Part shown: positions 1-5,941 of the stretch, piece after piece
Numbering within the stretch: position 1 is the stretch's first letter
How the letters are laid out: each line of letters begins with the position of its first letter
Origin: an uncultured Treponema sp.
Lineage (GTDB): Bacteria; Spirochaetota; Spirochaetia; Treponematales; Treponemataceae
Length of the DNA: 14,017 bases
Reading direction: 5' to 3'
Assembly: GCA_905373565.1 (NCBI GenBank)
Contig: CAJPTT010000017.1
Span: forward strand, 1-14,017
Position numbers and translations under genes: made by a program
The notes under the pieces: model-generated
The model's database searches: none
What the model saw: the letters and a program-made list of their open reading frames with translations, nothing else
Told to the model about the DNA's origin: nothing

Positions 1-439
1 CACGCCTTTTGCTTGATCTGACTTCAAAAACTAATCCGGCAAAACACAGCGTACTCTATGAAGCTTTCGATATCGTCGGTGAATTCTCGCTGGCTCTATT
101 CGTATCGATGTCCATTATTTCTATGAAACTCTGGCAGCTTGCAGGCTTAGGCACCGCATTGATTGTATTGCTACTGGTGCAAGTTGTGCTGATTGTTGTG
201 TTCTGTTACTTCCTTACGTTTAACCTCTTGGGGAGGTTATGGCAGTTGGTCACATCGGGTTCGGCTTGGGTGCAGTGCCTGTTTCGATGACGACGATGCA
301 GACGGTCTGCCGCAAGTACCGCTATTCCAAGTTGGCATTCTTTGTCGTGCCGGTCATCGGCGGTTTTATCAGTAATATTACCAATGCTATTATTATCACG
401 AAATTCTTGGATTTGGCAAAGCACATGCTTGGTCTTTAA
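1..439 (+). pseudogene. gltS: 3' part of Na+/glutamate symporter gene, frameshifted
   Basis: The reading frame is open from the left edge (codons from base 3) to base 290 and gives membrane segments resembling the C-terminal part of GltS, such as SLALFVSMSIISMKLWQL, which matches the E. coli family pattern LFLAIAVITLKLWEL. The match stops after the codons for LLG at 225-233 and resumes in another frame at 236/239 with MAVGHIGFGLG, the conserved GltS glycine-rich motif, continuing to a stop at 437-439. Compared with the family, about six residues (the KNYDAA-like stretch) are missing and only two bases remain between the blocks, so a 16-base deletion explains the shift. The family imports glutamate with sodium, which fits the dehydratase operon behind it. 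Either a true pseudogene or a sequence error; the 5' part lies outside the window. Confidence 0.8.
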
Positions 440-445
440 TATGTA

Positions 446-482
446 GGGAATCTCTAAAAACTTCCGTTTTTAGAGGTTTCCC
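446..482 (+). terminator. Hairpin between gltS and hgdC (terminator or repeat family member)
   Basis: GGGAA-t-CTCTAAAAAC pairs with GTTTTTAGAG-gt-TTCCC around a 4-base loop (TTCC). This gives 15 Watson-Crick pairs plus a G-U pair with one bulged base. It starts 7 bases after the gltS stop and ends 35 bases before the hgdC start. It could end or attenuate gltS transcription, but no clear T-run follows. The same core, CTCTAAAAAC with its inverted copy, recurs upstream of two other genes in the window, so it may instead be a dispersed repeat. Confidence 0.55.
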
Positions 483-517
483 TTAGATTTAATCGGCAAG
501 AGAGCGGGTATATCGTT

Positions 518-1312
518 ATGAGTATATTTACAATGGGCGTGGACGTCGGTTCTACAGCTTCCAAATGTGTTATTATCAAGGATGGAAAGGATATCGTTGC
601 AACGGCGGTTGTTCCGGTTGGAACGGGTACCAGCGGGCCCGCGCGGGTTATGAAAGGCGCATTGGATCAAGTCGGTTTTACCTCGATAGAACAGCTTGAC
701 GGAGCTATTGCAACCGGTTATGGGCGTAATTCGTTAAAGGAAGTCCCGGCACAGATGTCCGAATTGTCCTGTCATGCAAAAGGCGCTTATTTCTTGTTCC
801 CGCGTGTTCGTACTATTATCGATATTGGCGGGCAGGATTCAAAGGCGTTAAAGCTCAGCGATAACGGTATGCTCGAAAACTTTGTTATGAACGATAAGTG
901 TGCTGCCGGTACCGGACGCTTTCTCGATGTTATCGCAAAGGTTCTGGAAATCAATTTGGAAGACCTGGAAAAGCTTGATGAACAGTCCACCAAAGAACTG
1001 ACCATCAGCTCCACCTGCACCGTCTTTGCCGAATCGGAGGTTATCTCTCAGCTGGCAAGTGGTGCAAAAATTCCCGATATCGTAAAAGGAATCCATACGG
1101 CGATTGCCAGCCGTGTCGGTAGTTTGGCCAAGCGTGTTGGCATTCAGGATGATGTTGTCATGACCGGAGGAGTTGCCCTGAATAAGGGAATGGTCCGGGC
1201 ATTAGAAAGAAATATAGGATTTAAAATTCACACGAGTGAGTACTGCCAGTTAAATGGTGCAATTGGAGCCGCCCTGTTTGCATATCAAAAGTGTGCGCAG
1301 GCAGCAAAATAA
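518..1312 (+). CDS. hgdC: (R)-2-hydroxyglutaryl-CoA dehydratase activator (component A)
   Basis: 264 residues of the BadF/BadG/BcrA/HgdC ATPase family (acetate kinase/actin-like fold), about the length of Acidaminococcus HgdC (260). The N-terminal phosphate loop is GVDVGSTASK (7-16), the second ATP motif is DIGGQDSK (102-109), and TGGVALNKG lies near residue 217. The two cysteines that hold one [4Fe-4S] cluster across the homodimer are C128 in NDKCAAGTGRF and C167 in SSTCTVFAESEV. In this family the protein hydrolyses ATP to push one low-potential electron into the dehydratase. It is needed only in catalytic amounts, and an intergenic hairpin separates it from hgdA. The ribosome site before the ATG (AGAGCGGG at 501-508) is poor. 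Gene order hgdC-A-B is the same as in glutamate-fermenting Acidaminococcus. Confidence 0.95.
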   Translation: MSIFTMGVDVGSTASKCVIIKDGKDIVATAVVPVGTGTSGPARVMKGALDQVGFTSIEQLDGAIATGYGRNSLKEVPAQMSELSCHAKGAYFLFPRVRTIIDIGGQDSKALKLSDNGMLENFVMNDKCAAGTGRFLDVIAKVLEINLEDLEKLDEQSTKELTISSTCTVFAESEVISQLASGAKIPDIVKGIHTAIASRVGSLAKRVGIQDDVVMTGGVALNKGMVRALERNIGFKIHTSEYCQLNGAIGAALFAYQKCAQAAK

Positions 1313-1317
1313 GTACG

Positions 1318-1400
1318 GTCGACGCCGGTAAATGCAAGGTCGGCGCCGGTCTACGCGGCATCTTCCACAATGCCCTTTCCGGTTTTATGGAAGATGACCG
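1318..1400 (+). promoter_or_regulatory. Direct repeat and hairpin in hgdC-hgdA spacer
   Basis: The 109-base spacer holds a 12-base direct repeat with one mismatch (GTCGACGCCGGT at 1318-1329, GTCGGCGCCGGT at 1339-1350). An extended hairpin follows: CGGTC (1347-1351) pairs with GACCG (1396-1400), and CATCTTCCA (1359-1367) pairs with TGGAAGATG (1388-1396); one shared base means the two stems cannot both be complete. It ends 21 bases before the hgdA start, just upstream of the strong GAGGAGG ribosome site. No T-run follows, so mRNA processing or stability control is more likely than termination. Confidence 0.45.
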
Positions 1401-1421
1401 AGAGATACGAGGAGGAAACAA

Positions 1422-2747
1422 ATGGCTCAAAAAATGGAAAAGTTACCCAACAAAACGCCACGGCCGATTGAAGGGCATAAGCCCGCAGCAGCTCTGTTAC
1501 GCGATGTCGTAGATAAGGTCTATGCGAATGCGTGGGAAGCAAAACGGCGCGGTGAATTAGTCGGATGGAGTTCTTCTAAATTTCCAATTGAATTAGCGAA
1601 AGCTTTTGATCTTAACGTTGTTTATCCCGAAAACCACGCGGCGTCGACGGCTGCAAAGAAAGACGGCTTACGTCTCTGCCAAGCCGCGGAGGATATGGGC
1701 TACGATAATGATATTTGCGGGTATGCTCGCATCAGTCTTGCGTATGCCGCAGGAGAACCGACCGATTCACGCAGAATGCCGCAGCCGGATTTTTTGCTGT
1801 GCTGTAATAATATCTGCAATATGATGACAAAGTGGTACGAAAATATTGCGCGTATGCATAATATTCCGCTCATCATGGTCGACATTCCATTCTCCAATAC
1901 GGTGGATGTTCCCGAAGAAAAAGTGGACTATTTGCTCGGGCAGTTTGATTATGCCATCAAGCAGCTGGAGCAATTGACCGGTAAAAAATTCGATGAAAAG
2001 AAATTTGAGGATGCCTGTGCGCGTGCAAACAGAACCGCCGCGGCATGGCTGAAAGCTTGTTCGTTTATGTCATATAAGCCGTCTCCGTTAAGCGGGTTTG
2101 ACCTGTTTAACCACATGGCAGACATTGTCGCCGCCCGCTGTGAGGAAGACGCCGCTGTCGGTTTTGAACTGTTGGCACAGGAATTTGAACAATCGGTAAA
2201 AGAGAATACCTCTACATGGGAATATCCCGAAGAGCACCGTATCTTGTTTGAAGGTATTCCGTGCTGGCCGGCGCTCCGTCCCTTGTTTGACCCCTTAAAA
2301 GATAGCGGCGTTAACGTAACCGCTGTCGTATATGCTCCGGCATTCGGCTTCCGATATTCGAATATCCGTGAAATGGCCGCCGCGTACTGCAAGGCACCGT
2401 GTTCCGTCTGTATCGAAACCGGTGTTGAATGGCGCGAAACCATGGCAAAAGAAAACGGTATCAGCGGCGCTTTGGTCAACTATAACCGCAGCTGTAAACC
2501 GTGGAGCGGCGCAATGCCCGAAATTGAGCGGCGCTGGAAAGAAGACCTCGGTATTCCGGTTGTCCACTTTGACGGTGATCAGGCTGATGAGCGAAACTTC
2601 TCTACGGAACAGTATAAAACACGTGTACAGGGCTTGGTAGAAATTATGGACGAGCGCAAGCAGGATAAGAAAGCAAAAGGCGAGGACGTTTATACCAACT
2701 TTAAGAACACCAAAGAGACCGATTGGTCGAAGCCGACGCTGGAGTAG
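1422..2747 (+). CDS. hgdA: (R)-2-hydroxyglutaryl-CoA dehydratase, alpha subunit
   Basis: 441 residues of the HgdB/FldB-type dehydratase family, close in sequence pattern to Acidaminococcus HgdA. Shared blocks include GWSSSKFP (48-55), GYDNDICGYARISLAYAAG (93-111), CCNNICN (127-133), GFDLFNHMAD (225-234), VVYAPAFGF (302-310), NRSCKPWSG (355-363) and FDGDQAD (383-389). C99, C132 and C358 fit the three cysteines that hold the catalytic [4Fe-4S] cluster in alpha subunits, spaced as in the Clostridioides enzyme. The enzyme removes water from (R)-2-hydroxyglutaryl-CoA to give glutaconyl-CoA by a ketyl-radical route in the hydroxyglutarate pathway of glutamate fermentation. At 441 residues it is shorter than Acidaminococcus HgdA because an insertion of about 50 residues after AAG is absent. 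Start chosen at ATG 1422 behind GAGGAGG. hgdB follows after 11 bases. Confidence 0.95.
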   Translation: MAQKMEKLPNKTPRPIEGHKPAAALLRDVVDKVYANAWEAKRRGELVGWSSSKFPIELAKAFDLNVVYPENHAASTAAKKDGLRLCQAAEDMGYDNDICGYARISLAYAAGEPTDSRRMPQPDFLLCCNNICNMMTKWYENIARMHNIPLIMVDIPFSNTVDVPEEKVDYLLGQFDYAIKQLEQLTGKKFDEKKFEDACARANRTAAAWLKACSFMSYKPSPLSGFDLFNHMADIVAARCEEDAAVGFELLAQEFEQSVKENTSTWEYPEEHRILFEGIPCWPALRPLFDPLKDSGVNVTAVVYAPAFGFRYSNIREMAAAYCKAPCSVCIETGVEWRETMAKENGISGALVNYNRSCKPWSGAMPEIERRWKEDLGIPVVHFDGDQADERNFSTEQYKTRVQGLVEIMDERKQDKKAKGEDVYTNFKNTKETDWSKPTLE

Positions 2748-2758
2748 GGGAGGACAGT

Positions 2759-3907
2759 ATGGAAACAATCAAAGATTTATTGGAACAATTTAAATATTTG
2801 GCAAACAATCCGCGGAAGCAGCTGGATAAATACCTTGCGGCAGGGAAAAAAGCCGTCGGTATTTTCCCGTACTATGCACCCGAAGAAATTGTCTATGCGG
2901 CAGGTATCGCACCGTTCGGCGTATGGGGCGGTCAAGGCCCCATCGAGCGGGCAAAGGAATACTTCCCGACATTCTATTACTCGCTGGCATTGCGCTGTTT
3001 GGAAATGGCCTTGGACGGCACCCTCGACGGGCTTTCCGCTTCAATGCTGACAACGCTGGATGACACCCTTCGTCCGCTCTCGCAGAACTACAAGGTGAGC
3101 GCCGGACGGAAAATTCCGATGATCTTTATCAATCACGGTCAGCATCGCAAAGAGGACTTCGGCAAGAAGTACAACGCACGTATCTTTACCAAGGCGAAGG
3201 AAGAGCTGGAAAAAATCTGCGGCGTTAAAGTAACCGATGAGAACTTAAAGAAAGCGTTCAAAGTGTATAACGAAAACAGGGCTGAAAAGCGCCGGTTTAT
3301 CAAGCTCGCTGCGGCTCATCCGCAGAGTGTAAAGGCTTCCGACCGCTGCTATGTGCTGAAAAGCTCATACTTCATGCTGAAAGACGAACACACCGAACTG
3401 CTCAAGAAGTTGAACGCCTTACTCGAAGCCTTGCCGGAAGAAAAATGGGACGGTGTTCGGGTTGTTACCAGCGGTGTTATTACCGATAACCCCGGCTTGC
3501 TGGATATCTTAGATTCCTACAAGGTCTGTGTTGTTGCCGATGACGTTGCGCATGAATCCCGTGCGTTGAAGGTTGATATCGATCTTTCCATCGACGATCC
3601 GATGCTGGCACTTGCCGATCAATTTGCCCGTATGGATGAGGATCCTCTGCTCTATGATCCTGATTTGACAAAGCGCCCTGCGTATGTGGTGAAGCTGGCA
3701 AAGGACAACAAGGCTGACGGATGCCTCCTCTTTATGCTCAACTTTGATGATACGGAAGAGATGGAGTATCCTTCGCTCAAGCAGGCCTTCAGTGAAGCAA
3801 AAATCCCGTTGATTAAAGTCGGTTATGATCAGCAGATGTCGGACTTCGGGCAGGTAAAAACACAGCTCGAAACATTCAACGAGATTGTACAGCTCAATCG
3901 GATGTAA
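2759..3907 (+). CDS. hgdB: (R)-2-hydroxyglutaryl-CoA dehydratase, beta subunit
   Basis: 382 residues from ATG 2759, behind GGGGAGGA at 2747-2754; the same frame is open further upstream, but an earlier start would overlap hgdA and lack a ribosome site. The length matches Acidaminococcus HgdB (about 379). Family blocks include AVGIFPYYAPEEIVYAAGI (32-50), GVWGGQ (54-59), LDGTLDGL (85-92), DTLRPLSQN (102-110), LKSSYFMLKDE (200-210) and EEMEYPSLKQA (333-343). It forms the heterodimer with HgdA in the cytoplasm. In many family members this subunit carries a second [4Fe-4S] cluster on cysteines in CDT, DDC and FCDPEE contexts. Here those positions read D101 (LDDT), V263 (DDVA) and D330 (FDDTEE), so the beta cluster appears to be lost. 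C80 and four other cysteines lie outside these motifs. Confidence 0.94.
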   Translation: METIKDLLEQFKYLANNPRKQLDKYLAAGKKAVGIFPYYAPEEIVYAAGIAPFGVWGGQGPIERAKEYFPTFYYSLALRCLEMALDGTLDGLSASMLTTLDDTLRPLSQNYKVSAGRKIPMIFINHGQHRKEDFGKKYNARIFTKAKEELEKICGVKVTDENLKKAFKVYNENRAEKRRFIKLAAAHPQSVKASDRCYVLKSSYFMLKDEHTELLKKLNALLEALPEEKWDGVRVVTSGVITDNPGLLDILDSYKVCVVADDVAHESRALKVDIDLSIDDPMLALADQFARMDEDPLLYDPDLTKRPAYVVKLAKDNKADGCLLFMLNFDDTEEMEYPSLKQAFSEAKIPLIKVGYDQQMSDFGQVKTQLETFNEIVQLNRM

Positions 3908-3919
3908 GGGGGTAGCAGT

Positions 3920-4513
3920 ATGAGTGAAAATGTATGGGAAAATGATGATTTTATTTTTAAAGGCGCCGAATTAAAGGGCATGACACAGAAGGGAAAGGAT
4001 AAGGTAAAAACACAAGGGCTTACCGATTTGACTATCCCTGCGGTTGCTCCGGACGGAACTCCTATTACGCGGATCGGCGACAATGCATTTTACCGCAGGG
4101 GCTTAACCTCCGTTGTTATCCCCGACACGGTAGAGAGCATCGGCTATGATGCATTCGGTGTGTGTAAATTGACTTCGGTTAAACTGCCGAGCGCGTTGAA
4201 GGATATCGAAGGCTTTGCTTTTTACCGGAACGGTCTTAAAGAAGTTACCTTCGGCGGTAAGGAAACAAAGATTGAGCCGAGTGCATTTGCATTGAATGCG
4301 TTGACGGAACTCAACTTGCCTGCAACCCTCGAGCTGATTGATACTTCATCCTTCTACAAGAATGAGCTGACGGCAGTCAAGATTCCTGCATCGGTGAAGA
4401 AAATCAATATGTACGCTTTTTTGAAGAACAACATCAAAGAAGTGGAAATCCCCAAATCGGTGGAATTTTTACATGCACATGCATTTGAATCAAATACGGA
4501 AGTAAAAAAATAA
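3920..4513 (+). CDS. BspA-like leucine-rich-repeat protein
   Basis: 197 residues. From about residue 50 the protein consists of LRR_5 / BspA-type units of 22-23 residues with the pattern L-x-x-V-x-I/L-P-x-x-(V/L)-x-x-I-x-x-x-A/S-F. Examples are LTSVVIPDTVESIGYDAF (62-79), LTSVKLPSALKDIEGFAF (84-101), LTELNLPATLELIDTSSF (128-145) and IKEVEIPKSVEFLHAHAF (172-189). Unlike most BspA proteins, which are surface adhesins, it has no signal peptide, lipobox or membrane segment and starts with a charged segment (MSENVWENDD), so a cytoplasmic location is likely. It begins 12 bases after hgdB behind GGGGG(T)AG and probably shares its mRNA. No function can be assigned; a protein-binding scaffold is only a guess from the fold. 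Confidence 0.85.
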   Translation: MSENVWENDDFIFKGAELKGMTQKGKDKVKTQGLTDLTIPAVAPDGTPITRIGDNAFYRRGLTSVVIPDTVESIGYDAFGVCKLTSVKLPSALKDIEGFAFYRNGLKEVTFGGKETKIEPSAFALNALTELNLPATLELIDTSSFYKNELTAVKIPASVKKINMYAFLKNNIKEVEIPKSVEFLHAHAFESNTEVKK

Positions 4514-4552
4514 AATCCTTTCTATAAAAAGATGAAATAGGAGAGGCAACAC

Positions 4553-4593
4553 ACCCTCAGTATATGGTGTTTTTGTGCACGTACTGAGGGTTT
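4553..4593 (+). terminator. Probable terminator of the hgd-LRR operon
   Basis: ACCCTCAGTA (4553-4562) pairs perfectly with TACTGAGGGT (4582-4591) around a 19-base loop, followed by TTTAAT. It lies 40 bases after the LRR stop. The T-run is short. It is the only strong hairpin between the convergent genes and could work for both strands. Confidence 0.55.
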
Positions 4594-4611
4594 AATACCC
4601 GCCGTTCCTCT

Positions 4612-4627
4612 ACCGCCGGACGGCGGT
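4612..4627. repeat. Short GC-rich palindrome
   Basis: ACCGCCG-GA-CGGCGGT is a perfect 7-bp inverted repeat just downstream of the minus-strand lipoprotein gene, in a locally GC-rich patch that also has CGCCG/CGGCG copies at about 4640-4660. No T-run follows on either strand. Possible mRNA 3'-end stabiliser or part of a repeat. Confidence 0.3.
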
Positions 4628-4648
4628 GGTCCTATGCAGCAGCGCCGA

Positions 4649-5557
4649 TTATGGGCGGCGGGCTAAGCGAAAACCGCGCAGATAACCTTTAGTGCCGGGA
4701 GCGCTGTCATGCCGGTGAGCACACTCACATTCCTCACTTGCCTTCATAATATGTCCTCCGCGAACCGTACGGGTCTGGGAGTATAAATCTCCAATCGGAT
4801 CCTGCTCTCCGCTTTCGGGGAGTTTTTCATTATAGCCGTCCCACACCCATTCTTCTACATTGCCGGACATATCATATAAACCGTAACCGTTCGGCTCTTT
4901 TTTTCTTACCTCATGGGTAATGTTTTTTGAATTCTTCGTGTACCATGCATAGTTTTTCAAATCCGAAGGTTTATCCGTTCCTGCCCATTTCGTTTTTGCG
5001 CCGCCTTTAGCAGCCCACTCCCATTCGGCCTCCGTAGGCAGGCGAAATCCTTTTTTATCTATATTTTGAAATACCCGTGTATTGCTTTTTGCATCTGTTT
5101 TTGTATATATCTTTTTAAAGGCAGAATCGCTATAATATACGCAGTTTGCTTCCTCTAATCCATCTATTTTCTTGGTAAGCTCATTGCAAAAGGCGATACA
5201 TTCATACCATGTTACCTTTTCCACAGGACGTTTTCCCTGTGTTTCGCCCTCAAAAGGTTTATCACTAAAATAACTAGGATTAGAATTCATAACTTTTTTC
5301 CATAATTCCTGTGTTACTTCGGTTTCTCCAATTCGATAAGCGCTTAAACTAACCGTATGTTTTTTATTATTGCTTTGATTGTCATCCCCCAGCATACCGT
5401 CCCTTACGGAATGTATTGCTTTCATTACAAAACTGCTGCCGTCTATGCTATAAGTTTTATCGGTAAGTTTTGACTCTTGTGTTGTGCTTGTTGTATGTGG
5501 ACATCCTGTGAATACCGCCAACGCCAATAACATCGGAATTAGTAAGGGCTTTTTCAT
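4649..5557 (-). CDS. SUMF1/FGE-fold lipoprotein
   Basis: 302 residues. A short basic N-terminus and hydrophobic stretch (MKKPLLIPMLLALAVFTGC) end at C19; VFTGC is a relaxed spirochaete-type lipobox, so the protein is probably a lipoprotein. From about residue 40 it has the formylglycine-generating-enzyme (SUMF1) fold: GETEVTQELWKKVMNSNPS (77-95), RPVEKVTWYECIAFCNELT (110-128), GFRLPTEAEWEWAAKGG (170-186), GLYDMSGNVEEWVWD (226-240), TVRGG (264-268) and a terminal RGFRLAR. The two catalytic cysteines of true FGE are four residues apart; here the nearest pair is C277 and C279 (CEC), so sulfatase-activating activity is doubtful. Such proteins are common in treponemes with unknown roles. Start at 5557 behind AGGAG. 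A 17-bp hairpin lies only 27 bases upstream of the ATG. Confidence 0.87.
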   Translation of the reverse strand: MKKPLLIPMLLALAVFTGCPHTTSTTQESKLTDKTYSIDGSSFVMKAIHSVRDGMLGDDNQSNNKKHTVSLSAYRIGETEVTQELWKKVMNSNPSYFSDKPFEGETQGKRPVEKVTWYECIAFCNELTKKIDGLEEANCVYYSDSAFKKIYTKTDAKSNTRVFQNIDKKGFRLPTEAEWEWAAKGGAKTKWAGTDKPSDLKNYAWYTKNSKNITHEVRKKEPNGYGLYDMSGNVEEWVWDGYNEKLPESGEQDPIGDLYSQTRTVRGGHIMKASEECECAHRHDSAPGTKGYLRGFRLARRP

Positions 5558-5583
5558 CGAAATTTCTCCTGCAACATAGATTA

Positions 5584-5624
5584 GGGCACCTCTAAAAACT
5601 CAGGTATAGTTTTTAGAGGTGCCC
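5584..5624. repeat. 17-bp perfect hairpin upstream of lipoprotein gene
   Basis: GGGCACCTCTAAAAACT (5584-5600) pairs with AGTTTTTAGAGGTGCCC (5608-5624), loop CAGGTAT. Its core is the same as that of the hairpins at 446-482 and 7477-7504. It lies in the expected 5' untranslated region of the minus-strand lipoprotein gene, 27 bases from its start codon. Dispersed repeat, attenuator or leftover terminator cannot be told apart from sequence alone. Confidence 0.75.
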
Positions 5625-5628
5625 ATTA

Positions 5629-5662
5629 CAAAAACATACTGTGTATAGTGTACATGTTTTTG
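5629..5662. promoter_or_regulatory. 9-bp inverted repeat, possible operator for lipoprotein gene
   Basis: CAAAAACAT (5629-5637) and ATGTTTTTG (5654-5662) form a perfect dyad with a 16-base spacer (arm centres 25 bp apart). The spacer contains TGTATAGTGTACA, itself a shorter dyad. On the minus strand, weak -35/-10-like words (TTGTAT, TACACT) fall here, so an operator or promoter for the lipoprotein gene is plausible but unproven. Confidence 0.35.
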
Positions 5663-5717
5663 CACAAAATACAAGGCGGCTGTTAGATTGACCAGGGATT
5701 CTGCATTATAAATAATA

Positions 5718-5751
5718 AACCTGTTCGGAAACTTCCGCTTCTGAACAGGTT
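5718..5751. repeat. 9-bp hairpin with ACTTCCG loop
   Basis: AACCTGTTC (5718-5726) pairs with GAACAGGTT (5743-5751). The 16-base loop includes GGAAACTTCCG, which has a small inner stem (GGAA/TTCC). The AAACTTCCG word also forms the tip of the hairpin at 446-482. It lies between the divergent lipoprotein and pepC genes. The rest of this 384-base gap shows only the neighbouring dyads and the pepC promoter. Confidence 0.5.
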
Positions 5752-5837
5752 ACCTGTGTCAAAAAAATAGTAGCTCACATGGTACGTGATGAACCTCTTC
5801 TTTTTCGGTTAGATTTAACGTGAGGCAATGCGAGACC

Positions 5838-5866
5838 TTGTATTTCTTGATTTTTCACCCTATAAT
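5838..5866 (+). promoter_or_regulatory. Sigma-70-type promoter of pepC
   Basis: TTGTAT (5838-5843), a 17-base spacer, then consensus TATAAT (5861-5866). The predicted start near 5873 leaves a leader of about 70 bases before pepC. The best promoter match in this gap, on the right strand. Confidence 0.7.
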
Positions 5867-5941
5867 TACAGATATGTTGAACTGTAGAACCGGACTACCG
5901 CAGTACCAACCGCCTCTCACCAAGCCTATAGGAGTTTATAT

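Noticed and set aside
233..239. Programmed ribosomal frameshift in gltS
   Set aside because: No slippery heptamer is present, and conserved residues are missing at the junction, which points to a deletion rather than recoding.
1949..2479. 176-residue minus-strand frame inside hgdA
   Set aside because: It lies wholly opposite a clearly conserved gene, has no ribosome site and shows no family motif; an antisense shadow.
2723..2758. Upstream start for hgdB inside the end of hgdA
   Set aside because: ATG 2759 has a strong ribosome site at the right distance and gives the family N-terminus.
2295..2768. 157-residue minus-strand frame opposite the end of hgdA
   Set aside because: Shadow of hgdA codons; unlike any protein pattern I know.
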